Assembly: GCA_013044465.1 (NCBI GenBank) | Contig: JABEUL010000335.1 | Location: 1-7,373 of the forward strand | Direction: 5' to 3' | DNA length: 7,373 nt | Source of the DNA: Acidimicrobiales bacterium | GTDB lineage: Bacteria; Actinomycetota; Acidimicrobiia; Acidimicrobiales; JABEUL01 | Shown: in pieces, positions 1 through 6,619 of the stretch | Position numbering within the stretch: position 1 is the first letter of the stretch | How the letters are laid out: each line of letters starts with the position of its first letter | Position numbers and translations under genes: made by a program | The notes under the pieces: model-generated | Told to the model about the DNA's origin: nothing | The model's database searches: none | Seen by the model: only the letters and a program-made list of their open reading frames with translations

Positions 1-285
1 GGTAGTTACTTCGTGGCGTATTCCGTCTTTTAGGCAGGCTATCGTGCCAAACTTCTTTCCCTGTGTCCAAAGGGCATCTGCCCAAGGAGAGAGAATTTTC
101 TCAATTAAATCAGGGCGGGCGGGTGTAGTGTAATCAAAATCCGGGGTTTTTGCCAGGTAATCTCTTGAAATCACGGCATCTCTGACTGAGCCCCCCACAA
201 GATAAATAGGGATGTCATTGGCGCGAAAAAGCTCAGCTATGGCGCTAGCTTTATCAACAATAGGTTTTACTCTCTCTGGAAGCAC
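1..285 (-). CDS. pcnA: CCA tRNA nucleotidyltransferase / poly(A) polymerase family protein, N-terminal part (cut by window edge)
   Basis: This is the first 95 codons of a class II nucleotidyltransferase that adds or repairs the 3' CCA end of tRNAs in the cytoplasm. The protein shows the family's nucleotide-binding loop LVGGSVRD at residues 29-36, followed by the metal-binding acidic pair in PDFDYTT (D49 and D51), then ARPDLIEKILSPWADALW and the FGTIA strand. This closely resembles the start of actinobacterial PcnA proteins such as Rv3907c. I chose GTG at 285 because an in-frame TGA lies 27 bases upstream and no ATG, TTG or other GTG comes between. No Shine-Dalgarno sequence precedes it, so the transcript may be leaderless: a TANNNT motif lies 7 bases upstream. 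It is transcribed divergently from the DUF6049 gene, as in mycobacteria. The C-terminal RNA-binding and possible HD domains lie outside the window, so a pure CCA-adding role is inferred from the family. Confidence 0.93.
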   Translation of the reverse strand, partial: MLPERVKPIVDKASAIAELFRANDIPIYLVGGSVRDAVISRDYLAKTPDFDYTTPARPDLIEKILSPWADALWTQGKKFGTIACLKDGIRHEVTT

Positions 286-339
286 TAATTTGAGGGTAGT
301 GCGATTTCATCTACTTGTTCTTCATTTTGGAGAAAAGTT
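286..339. promoter_or_regulatory. Short divergent intergenic region with weak promoter candidates for both directions
   Basis: These 54 bases separate the divergent pcnA and DUF6049 starts, so both promoters must lie here or reach into the coding ends. On the minus strand TACCCT (293-298) matches the TANNNT form of a -10 box 7 bases before the pcnA GTG, which would suit a leaderless mRNA; no good -35 is visible. On the plus strand TTGAGG (290-295) and TACTTG (312-317), spaced 16 bases, form a poor sigma-70-like pair. The ribosome binding site GGAG (329-332) stands 7 bases before the DUF6049 ATG and is convincing. The promoter calls are weak pattern matches only. Confidence 0.3.
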
Positions 340-2529
340 ATGAAAAATATCTCCGAAAACATGGCAAAAACAAAAAAATCATTCATGACCCAATCAAATT
401 CGACAAGAGGATTAACCGCATCTAGGTCAAAGCTTGGCGCTTTGTTTTTTATGGCAGGTCTGGTTTGTGTAGTTTTTTGCCAAATTATGGTCACTCCCAA
501 GTCGGTGTCACTCAAAACGAACTTTTCTGCTACTTCCAACGATTCTTCTATCAAGCTGATTAGTCAGTCTCCCTTTGTCAACCCTGGTCAGATTTTCAAT
601 CTCAGCATCCAGGTTGATACCTCTACTCCCTTATCAAACCTGGTGGTAGAGCTTACGACGTATATGAAGCTAAGTTCTAGAAGCTCGTTTGATCAAAGCA
701 TCACCAACCCATACGGTGTGGTTTCATCAACTGGCGGGATGGCCGTTGGACAGTATCTAGTGGGTCAATCGAGTCCAGCCGCAATTAATTTTTCAGTCAA
801 CCTTTTAGCTCCAGGTCTGCCAACTCCAACCACTCAAGCTCTGCCTTCTGAAATTCCTGTCGAGTTAGGCGTCGGATGCCAGTATTCGACCTGCCCTGGA
901 ATTTACCCTCTAAAGGTATCGTTACTCGACCCAGTTACAAGAGTTCAGATCTATTCAATGGTGACTCACATTGTCCTAGCTCCTCCAGACTCTCCCCCAA
1001 CTCGTCTTGGAATCAGTCTCGTTATGCCTTTGCTTAACCAAGGTTCAAGCCCTTCTTCAAGTTTAAATGAAGCCGATATAAACAGTGCCATTGGAGAACT
1101 GGACGAAGTGGCAGCAGATTTTTCAACACCGATTACTTTCACTATTGATCCTTCGACTTTGGTTGAGTTAAGCAATGATAAATCGAAATCGGCGATTACT
1201 TTACTCAATGATCTAAAATTCATCGGGTCCAACTCGCTTCATCCCTTTGTGGAAGAACCGTTTTCCAATATCAACATCTCCAGCTTGGCTAACTCTGCTT
1301 TAGAACAAGACGTCGAAAATCAGTACTTGTCGGGAAGTGTCACTTTGAAAAGTATTTTAGGTTTAAAATCCCTAATTCCGGCATACGTGGGCACTGATGA
1401 TCTATCTCTAAAGGGCGTTTCAAAACTCGTCTCATTTGGAATTTCAACTCTCCTTCTTCCAAGTTCTTCTCTTAGACCTTCAAACCTCAGGTCCACTGCC
1501 ACACAGCCTTTTGGGCTGTCAAACTTGGCCAATTCGTCTTCACCAATTTGCCTGCCACTCGACCAAGGTCTTTCACAAGACCTTATGAACTCCGATCCAG
1601 TACTAGGTGCAGAGACTTTCATCGGGGAGGCATCGCAGGTATTTTTTGACGCTCCTAACTCTTCATATGTTAGGAGTCTTTCTGTTTTGATTCCACCGTC
1701 TATTTCTTCAAAGGCGACAGTCATTAAAAATTTGCTATCTGGCATTGCCAATAATCCACTTCTAGAAGGCGTCACTCTTGCTTCGTCAGCCACCTCGCCA
1801 CAAGGAGTCTTATATAATCCTTCTACTCGTGAACTTGTTCCATCTTCATCTCCGCCTTTGATCTCATCTGAATCATTTACAAATTTCGACACGGCCCGCT
1901 CTCAGTTAAATGCAGCATCGTCTGCTTATGGAGCAATATTTGAAAATGGACAGTACTTGGGCCCAAATGCGGTTGAACTTAATAGCGCTCTTGGTGATCT
2001 CTACCAAGCCGAGGCCCTAATTACTGAGCCGGGTCCCTCTTTTTCAAACTACTTATCTAGTGCTACGTCGCCATTTAAACAGATTCAATCCGAAATCTCT
2101 CTTTCCCCAAATCCCAACATCACTTTGACCTCTCCAACTGGGAAAATTCCTATTACTGTAATTGCTTCACCGAACTCACCAATTTTGAATTTGGAGCTAG
2201 TAGTGTCGAGTAACGGCTTAACCTTTCACAGTCCCACCACCGTCACCCTCACTTTAGACAAGGCCCAAAATACGGTGTTTTTTACTGTCACAGCAAGAGC
2301 CAGAGGTTCGGTGCCATTGACGGTGTCAGTGAAATCACCAGATGGCTCAGTAATCCTAATGCGGGATCAATTGACAGTTCACTCAACTGCCATTTCAAGT
2401 GTGGGCGTGTTACTTTCACTTGGAGCAGCACTTTTGGTGCTGTGGTGGTGGTTTAGAACGGCTAGAGCAAAGTGGATCTCTCATCGCGGCAAGCACAGCA
2501 AGAAAAAGGTTGCCATAGATGGACAATAA
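340..2529 (+). CDS. DUF6049-type membrane-anchored exported protein (Rv3909-like)
   Basis: The 729-residue protein has unknown function. An N-terminal basic region is followed by a hydrophobic segment at about residues 32-51 that acts as a signal anchor or uncleaved signal peptide. A long Ser/Thr/Asn/Pro-rich extracytoplasmic part follows, starting with ISQSPFVNPGQIFNLSIQV, a pattern typical of the DUF6049 family. Near the C-terminus a beta-rich stretch (around ITLTSPTGKIPITV) looks like an immunoglobulin-like fold. A second membrane helix at about 685-705 (ISSVGVLLSLGAALLVLWWW) and a Lys/Arg-rich cytoplasmic tail end the protein, so most of the chain should sit outside the cell. The ATG at 340 has GGAG 7 bases upstream; later in-frame ATGs at 361 and 385 lack comparable sites. 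The family regularly lies between pcnA and the MurJ gene in actinobacteria, so a link to envelope assembly is inferred from position. The assignment rests on position, topology and the N-terminal pattern. The reading frame overlaps murJ by 11 bases. Confidence 0.85.
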   Translation: MKNISENMAKTKKSFMTQSNSTRGLTASRSKLGALFFMAGLVCVVFCQIMVTPKSVSLKTNFSATSNDSSIKLISQSPFVNPGQIFNLSIQVDTSTPLSNLVVELTTYMKLSSRSSFDQSITNPYGVVSSTGGMAVGQYLVGQSSPAAINFSVNLLAPGLPTPTTQALPSEIPVELGVGCQYSTCPGIYPLKVSLLDPVTRVQIYSMVTHIVLAPPDSPPTRLGISLVMPLLNQGSSPSSSLNEADINSAIGELDEVAADFSTPITFTIDPSTLVELSNDKSKSAITLLNDLKFIGSNSLHPFVEEPFSNINISSLANSALEQDVENQYLSGSVTLKSILGLKSLIPAYVGTDDLSLKGVSKLVSFGISTLLLPSSSLRPSNLRSTATQPFGLSNLANSSSPICLPLDQGLSQDLMNSDPVLGAETFIGEASQVFFDAPNSSYVRSLSVLIPPSISSKATVIKNLLSGIANNPLLEGVTLASSATSPQGVLYNPSTRELVPSSSPPLISSESFTNFDTARSQLNAASSAYGAIFENGQYLGPNAVELNSALGDLYQAEALITEPGPSFSNYLSSATSPFKQIQSEISLSPNPNITLTSPTGKIPITVIASPNSPILNLELVVSSNGLTFHSPTTVTLTLDKAQNTVFFTVTARARGSVPLTVSVKSPDGSVILMRDQLTVHSTAISSVGVLLSLGAALLVLWWWFRTARAKWISHRGKHSKKKVAIDGQ
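1565..1584 (+). repeat. Perfect 8-bp inverted repeat with 4-base loop inside the DUF6049 gene
   Basis: AAGGTCTT (1565-1572) and AAGACCTT (1577-1584) are exact reverse complements around the loop TCAC. The stem could form in mRNA or as a DNA cruciform. It has no T-tract behind it, so it is not an intrinsic terminator. A chance origin in coding sequence is quite possible. Confidence 0.5.
1652..1676 (+). repeat. Perfect 8-bp inverted repeat with 9-base loop inside the DUF6049 gene
   Basis: CTCCTAAC (1652-1659) pairs exactly with GTTAGGAG (1669-1676). The stem can be lengthened by GAC (1648-1650) and GTC after a small bulge. A pyrimidine-rich stretch, TCTTTCTGTTTTG, follows, which gives it a faint resemblance to an intrinsic terminator, but the stem has only about half G/C and the T run is interrupted. 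It lies 68 bases after the other hairpin in the same gene. Confidence 0.5.
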
Positions 2530-4225
2530 TGGCGAGAACAATAGTCCTAATAATCCAGAAATAGGAACCCCCAGCGGTCCAAATCCAACAGCTCTTAAAT
2601 CTGATACTAAAAGCTTGAGCCCGTCATCAAACCAGAAACAGGCGCAATCACGACTCCTTAAGATTCTTGGCGCTATGGCTTTTGGGACTACGATTTCACG
2701 TATTCTTGGGCTAGTCCGATTGTTTGCGCTTGGTTCGGCCCTAGGTCTTGGGGGAGCGGCAGATGCTTATAATTTGGCCAACACCACACCTAACATCATT
2801 CACGATCTCGTTATAGGTGGAGTCCTAGCGGCTACTTTTGTTCCGTTGTTCACTAGACGGCTAACCACCATGGACAAAGAAAGTGCTTGGGAGGGAATAA
2901 GTGCAGTAGTAACCGTGAGCTCGGTAGTTCTTATTTTAGGAACGTTTTTATTTGAACTCTTTGTTCCGCTTCTCGTAGACGCATACTCATCGGGTGCTGG
3001 GTCAAAAATGTCAGGTGCAACACGCCAACTGGCTGTAGATCTTTTACGACTTTTTGTTCCGCAACTGGCGTTTTACGGGTTCATAAGCATCGCAACGGCA
3101 CTTTTGAACTCAGTGGGCAAATTTGGAGTTATTACCGCAGCCCCTATTTTCAACAACATTGTTACGATTTTTATACTGATTGAACTAGGCCTTGTAGTTC
3201 ACTCGCCAACACCTCAGGACTTACTAAACAACTACCACCTAATCTTTTTGCTAGGTATCGGCACCAGTGCCGGAGTCGCCGCTCAGTTCTTGGCGCTTGT
3301 GCCTAGTTTGATAAAAGCTAACCTGCCACTTAAATGGAACTTGAATTTTAAACACGAAGCTGTCAGGGCTATTGTTAGGCTTTCAAGTTGGACCTTTGGC
3401 TTTGTATTGGCTAACCAGCTTGCCTTATTTGTCATACTTGCCTTAGCTGCAAGAAGTCCTCTTGGAACCTTAACGGCATATACGTATGCTTACACTTTTT
3501 TCCAGCTCCCCTACTGGTTAGTCTCAGTATCCATTTCTTCAGCTCTCACTCCAGAACTTTCTGCTCTGGCTGCCATCGATGATATGCCCGGTTTTGCCAA
3601 GAGATTTAGTCTTGGCGTGAGATCTATCAATGCAATCATTATCCCGGCCTCCATTGGATACTTGGTGCTTGCTGTCCCAATTGTGGGGACTGTGCTTTTT
3701 CATGGATCTGCAAACCTAGCAGGTGTGCAGAGTACGGCATCAACCCTTTCTCTTATGAGTCTTGGGCTACCCGGATTTTGTATATTTCTCCTCGTTAACA
3801 GGGCATTTTTCGCTTTGCACGATGCAAAAACAGTTTTTTTCCTCTACGTATTTGAGAACTTCGTGAATGTCGTCGCTGCATTTGCGTTAATCTCGCCAAT
3901 GGGGGCAAGAGGGATTGGCCTTTCACTAACAATTGCCTACTCAATGGCAGCGGTTGTGGGTTTGATTGTCCTGCGGAGAAAAGTGGGCCATTTGGGGGGA
4001 AGAACACTTTTTTCACAAGGAACTAAAGTGCTTATACTCTCTTTAATAATGGGATTAGGTGCTGCTGGAGCTTCGTCTGTTCTGCCAACTACAACGGCAT
4101 TTGGAGACGCTGTTGACGCAGTTCTCGGAGTAGTCGTGGGGGTGATGCTCTACTTATTACTTGCCGCAGCGATAGCGCCAGCCAAAAAGAGTTCAAAATC
4201 AAAGCATAAACACGTTTCGAGATAG
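2519..4225 (+). CDS. murJ: MurJ/MviN-type lipid II flippase
   Basis: This 568-residue polytopic membrane protein belongs to the MOP superfamily and is predicted to move lipid II from the inner to the outer face of the membrane for peptidoglycan synthesis. Residues 1-43 form a hydrophilic Asn/Ser/Pro-rich extension. The core then starts with the family pattern TTISRILGLVRLFALGSALG (57-76), ADAYNLANTTPNIIHDL (81-97) and FVPLFTRRL. Later helices include a TYAYTFFQLPYWLVSVSIS segment typical of the family. The chain ends in a short Lys/Ser/His-rich tail (KKSSKSKHKHVSR); unlike mycobacterial Rv3910 it carries no cytoplasmic pseudokinase and no extra extracellular domain. Residues matching E. coli R52, D269 and R270 appear to be replaced by H95, Tyr and Thr (alignment by eye). 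ATG 2519 overlaps the upstream gene by 11 bases and has AAGG (2506-2509) 9 bases before it, which suggests translational coupling. An operon with the DUF6049 gene is very likely. Confidence 0.93.
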   Translation: MDNNGENNSPNNPEIGTPSGPNPTALKSDTKSLSPSSNQKQAQSRLLKILGAMAFGTTISRILGLVRLFALGSALGLGGAADAYNLANTTPNIIHDLVIGGVLAATFVPLFTRRLTTMDKESAWEGISAVVTVSSVVLILGTFLFELFVPLLVDAYSSGAGSKMSGATRQLAVDLLRLFVPQLAFYGFISIATALLNSVGKFGVITAAPIFNNIVTIFILIELGLVVHSPTPQDLLNNYHLIFLLGIGTSAGVAAQFLALVPSLIKANLPLKWNLNFKHEAVRAIVRLSSWTFGFVLANQLALFVILALAARSPLGTLTAYTYAYTFFQLPYWLVSVSISSALTPELSALAAIDDMPGFAKRFSLGVRSINAIIIPASIGYLVLAVPIVGTVLFHGSANLAGVQSTASTLSLMSLGLPGFCIFLLVNRAFFALHDAKTVFFLYVFENFVNVVAAFALISPMGARGIGLSLTIAYSMAAVVGLIVLRRKVGHLGGRTLFSQGTKVLILSLIMGLGAAGASSVLPTTTAFGDAVDAVLGVVVGVMLYLLLAAAIAPAKKSSKSKHKHVSR

Positions 4226-4242
4226 CTGATACCTGGTAGGTT

Positions 4243-4253
4243 AGTTAATAACT
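4243..4253. repeat. 11-bp palindrome in the murJ-degV spacer
   Basis: AGTTA and TAACT flank a single central A, giving a perfect 5-1-5 inverted repeat between the murJ stop and the degV ribosome binding site. Just upstream ACCT (4231-4234) and AGGT (4238-4241) form another tiny inverted repeat. It could be an operator, but at this length and A/T content chance is equally likely. Confidence 0.25.
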
Positions 4254-4260
4254 CTCGACC

Positions 4261-4267
4261 AAGGAGG
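4261..4267 (+). promoter_or_regulatory. Strong ribosome binding site that decides the degV start
   Basis: AAGGAGG is a near-complete match to the anti-Shine-Dalgarno sequence. It stands 9 bases before ATG 4277 but only 3 bases before the in-frame TTG 4271, so ATG is the functional start. It is the strongest such site in the window, suggesting degV is translated independently of murJ. Confidence 0.85.
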
Positions 4268-4276
4268 GAATTGCAT

Positions 4277-5185
4277 ATGGCAGGTATTCAAGTTGTAACG
4301 GATAGCGGGAGCGATATACCCCCGCAGTTAGCAAAAGATTTAGGCATCACCATTGTGTCTCTATCTGTTCGTTTTGGCAATGACGAAGTCGTTGACACGG
4401 TTTCCTTAACTCCAGATGAGTTCTGGTCCCGCTGTGCAGCCCTTGCCGCACCCGCTGTGCCCGAAACAGCAGCCCCTTCTCCTGGAGCTTTTCAGGAAGC
4501 CTACCTTAAGGCCCACGAAGAAGGGTTCGAGGGTGTAGTGGTAGTCACACTTTCTTCAGAGGTCTCCTCAACTTACCAAAGCGCCCTTCAGGCCAAGGAA
4601 TTGGTTGCTGACAAAATTCCAGTTGAAGTTGTGGATTCGAGAAATGTTTCGGCTGGCGAAGGACTGGTTGCCATTGCAGCCGCCGAGTACTCTAAATCCG
4701 GAGCTTCATTAGAGGAAGTTAAGAAGTTGGCCGACGATGTGGTTGACAGAACTTTTGGCGCAGTTGCAGTTGACACCTTAGAGAATCTTCGAAGAGGTGG
4801 GCGAATTTCCAACGGATCTGCTTTTGTCGGTTCACTTCTTTCGATCAAACCAGTAGTTGAAGTGAGAGAAGGCAAAATCGAGAGTGAATCTAAACACCGG
4901 ACGAGAGGCCGGTCGCTAGATTATTTAGCCCAGAGAGTCAATAACTATGGGGAGTTTGAGAGGTTTGCGTTCTTGAACGGTGGGGCAAAGGACTTTGATG
5001 TATTCAAAGACAAAGTTTTGGCACAACGGGCCATCAAAGACCCAATTTTTGCCGATATCGGGCCAATTATAGGAACTCACCTTGGCCTTGGCGCTGTTGG
5101 GATTGCCTTCACTGTGGCACCTAAGGGATCCGACGAGAACAAGAGCTCTTCAGCCGATGGCGAAGGTAGTGACTCAGGCAAGTAG
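4277..5185 (+). CDS. DegV family fatty-acid-binding protein (FakB-like)
   Basis: The 302-residue protein is expected to be cytoplasmic. DegV proteins bind a long-chain fatty acid in a deep pocket, and in Firmicutes the FakB members hand it to the kinase FakA for phosphorylation. Visible family signatures are VVTDSGSDIP (6-15), the PETAAPSPG stretch (62-70) at the place of the TSQPSP motif, VVVTLSSEVSSTYQSA (88-103), VVDSRNVSAGEGL (118-130), DTLENLRRGGRIS (166-178), and GTHLGLGAVG (266-275) matching the usual HxGPGAxG. The C-terminal 20 residues (from KGSDENKSS) are a hydrophilic, acidic and serine-rich tail with no obvious fold. The start is ATG 4277. It lies 51 bases after murJ in the same direction, and no FakA kinase gene is visible here. 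The substrate is inferred from the family. In the mycobacterial version of this cluster sigM begins at this place. Confidence 0.92.
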   Translation: MAGIQVVTDSGSDIPPQLAKDLGITIVSLSVRFGNDEVVDTVSLTPDEFWSRCAALAAPAVPETAAPSPGAFQEAYLKAHEEGFEGVVVVTLSSEVSSTYQSALQAKELVADKIPVEVVDSRNVSAGEGLVAIAAAEYSKSGASLEEVKKLADDVVDRTFGAVAVDTLENLRRGGRISNGSAFVGSLLSIKPVVEVREGKIESESKHRTRGRSLDYLAQRVNNYGEFERFAFLNGGAKDFDVFKDKVLAQRAIKDPIFADIGPIIGTHLGLGAVGIAFTVAPKGSDENKSSSADGEGSDSGK

Positions 5186-5203
5186 AAGTGCCAGATCAGC
5201 TTT

Positions 5204-5231
5204 TTGATTTTGGGTGCCTCTTTTGCATACT
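5204..5231 (+). promoter_or_regulatory. Candidate promoter ahead of the small membrane protein and trxBA
   Basis: TTGATT (5204-5209) and CATACT (5226-5231), spaced 16 bases, each match four of six positions of the sigma-70-type -35 and -10 consensus. They lie in the 60-base gap after degV, and the start ATG follows about 14 bases later, giving a very short leader. If real, it would let the small gene, trxB, trxA and the cwlM-like gene be expressed apart from murJ and degV. This is a weak pattern match. Confidence 0.3.
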
Positions 5232-5245
5232 AACGTGGTCGTGGA

Positions 5246-5563
5246 ATGAGTGAAATAGAAAGTCAGAGCGAAAACTTTACGGATCGTGATGTCAAGGACT
5301 GGCCAGCCAAGGTAATTGCCATTTTGCAAACCGTTGTGAATTCAATCCAAGACAAGACCATGAAGCCACTTGGCAAGATTCTTGGTTACGCCACGGCTGG
5401 GCTTGCGGCAGCTGTTTTGGTTCCTGTTGCGCTTATTCTCGGAACAGTAGGTTTGGTCAGAGTTCTGAACGTTTATCTGTTTCATCAACATGTTTGGGTT
5501 GGCGAGGCAATAGTTGGGCTCCTTTTGGTGTTGATTGGATTAGTCCTTATAAAACGACACTGA
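5246..5563 (+). CDS. Small two-helix membrane protein, holin-X-like, function unknown
   Basis: The 105-residue protein begins with a hydrophilic, probably cytoplasmic segment of about 45 residues that looks amphipathic (WPAKVIAILQTVVNSIQDKT). Two hydrophobic helices follow at roughly 48-73 and 85-102, joined by the short loop NVYLFHQHVWVG, and the chain ends in KRH. The size and topology resemble actinobacterial small proteins often labelled phage holin family, but no phage genes surround it and I would not infer lysis. ATG 5246 is the only reasonable start, because an in-frame TAA lies at 5231-5233. Only GGA directly touching the ATG resembles a ribosome site, so initiation may be weak or use a very short leader. 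trxB follows after 18 bases, so the two are probably cotranscribed. It may be an envelope or redox accessory protein, which is a guess from position. Confidence 0.8.
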   Translation: MSEIESQSENFTDRDVKDWPAKVIAILQTVVNSIQDKTMKPLGKILGYATAGLAAAVLVPVALILGTVGLVRVLNVYLFHQHVWVGEAIVGLLLVLIGLVLIKRH

Positions 5564-5569
5564 TTTGAC

Positions 5570-5575
5570 GAGGTG
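5570..5575 (+). promoter_or_regulatory. Ribosome binding site that decides the trxB start
   Basis: GAGGTG matches the core of the anti-Shine-Dalgarno complement and stands 6 bases before ATG 5582. The upstream in-frame GTG at 5573 lies inside this site, so it cannot be the start. Confidence 0.8.
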
Positions 5576-5581
5576 GTAGTA

Positions 5582-6592
5582 ATGCCTGATGCTGTCGGAA
5601 TTAATGATGAAAATATTAATTCCACTTTGAACTTAAATAGCAATCATAGAATTGTTGTAATTATTGGCTCTGGGCCTGCGGGTTTAACTTCTGCTATATA
5701 TACCGGAAGAGCCAATTTAAAGCCCCTTCTTATAGAAGGTGAGCCATCTAGTACTTCTGATCAACCTGGTGGTCAATTGATGCTGACCAGTGATATAGAG
5801 AACTTTCCGGGATTCAAGGATGGGATTGACGGTCCAGAACTCATGGCGCAGATGAGAAGCCAGGCTGAGCGATTTGGGACAGAGATCTTGACTGAGAAGG
5901 CAACTAAAGTCGATTTAGATGCACCTGTGAAGGGAATTTGGACGACCAATCCACAAGATGGCCCCCCAAATTTCACGGCAGATGTTGTCATTATCTCAAC
6001 TGGAGCACAGTCATTGATGCTAGGTATTCCAGGTGAAGATCGACTGATAGGGCATGGACTTTCAACATGTGCCACCTGTGATGGTTTTTTCTTCAGAGGA
6101 AAAGATATAGCTGTCGTAGGTGGTGGGGACTCGGCTCTTGAAGAAGCTTTGTTTCTCACTCGCTTCGCCAATTCGGTGCGATTAATTCACCGTCGAGACC
6201 AATGGCGAGCCTCCCCCATCATGCAAGATCGAGCTAGGTCAAATGAGAAGATCATTCCTGTTTGGAACACTCAAGTCACAGAAATAGTAGGAGAGACTTC
6301 AGTTAAATCATTGAAGCTCGTAGATACTGTTACAGGTCAAGAGTCAATCCAAGAAATTGATGGGGTTTTCATAGCAATAGGTCACAGCCCAAATACGGAT
6401 CTCTTCAAGGGCCAGCTTAAAATGGATGATGCTGGTTATTTGATTACAGGTCCTGGAACTACTACAAATATTGAGGGTGTTTTAGCCTGTGGAGATGTAC
6501 AGGATCAAATCTATCGCCAGGCCATCACTGCTGCTGGCAGTGGCTGCATGGCTGCTCTTGATGCTCAACGTTGGCTCGAAGCGCACGAATAG
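5582..6592 (+). CDS. trxB: Thioredoxin reductase (NADPH)
   Basis: This 336-residue cytoplasmic flavoenzyme passes electrons from NADPH through FAD and a redox-active disulfide to thioredoxin. The FAD-binding loop GSGPAG is at 29-34, the active-site pair C163-A-T-C166 sits in STCATCDGFFF, and the NADPH-binding loop GGGDSA is at 180-185. It is followed by HRRD at 203-206, whose arginines are the usual mark of NADPH preference. The C-terminal second FAD motif ends in ACGDVQDQIYRQAITAAGSG. The length is close to the normal 310-340 range; about 22 Asn-rich residues precede the first beta strand, a little more than in E. coli TrxB. The start is ATG 5582. trxA follows 27 bases later, giving a matched reductase-substrate pair. 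Confidence 0.97.
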   Translation: MPDAVGINDENINSTLNLNSNHRIVVIIGSGPAGLTSAIYTGRANLKPLLIEGEPSSTSDQPGGQLMLTSDIENFPGFKDGIDGPELMAQMRSQAERFGTEILTEKATKVDLDAPVKGIWTTNPQDGPPNFTADVVIISTGAQSLMLGIPGEDRLIGHGLSTCATCDGFFFRGKDIAVVGGGDSALEEALFLTRFANSVRLIHRRDQWRASPIMQDRARSNEKIIPVWNTQVTEIVGETSVKSLKLVDTVTGQESIQEIDGVFIAIGHSPNTDLFKGQLKMDDAGYLITGPGTTTNIEGVLACGDVQDQIYRQAITAAGSGCMAALDAQRWLEAHE

Positions 6593-6619
6593 TGAAGATA
6601 AAGGCTAGTATCAATACCT

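Noticed and set aside
372..378. A7 run early in the DUF6049 gene, and a T7 run at 3834-3840 in murJ, as phase-variation tracts
   Set aside because: Both frames are intact, the runs are short, and homopolymers of this size are expected in a moderate-GC genome.
285..554. 89-codon minus-strand frame whose TAG overlaps the pcnA GTG
   Set aside because: Most of it lies opposite the start of the DUF6049 gene, which has a good ribosome site; the protein has no recognisable features.
1320..1892. 190-codon open frame on the minus strand opposite the DUF6049 gene
   Set aside because: It is antisense to a well supported gene, its protein resembles no family I know, and the Ser-rich codons of the sense strand explain the lack of stops.
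4271..4273. TTG as the degV start
   Set aside because: It is only 3 bases from the AAGGAGG site; ATG 4277 has correct spacing and gives a usual DegV N-terminus.
5194..5215. Possible terminator after degV (ATCA-GCTTTT-TGAT then TTTT)
   Set aside because: The stem is only 4 bp and A/T rich, far too weak for a confident intrinsic terminator.
5773..6171. 132-codon minus-strand frame opposite trxB
   Set aside because: It is a mirror of conserved trxB codons, including the active-site region, with no ribosome site or family resemblance.
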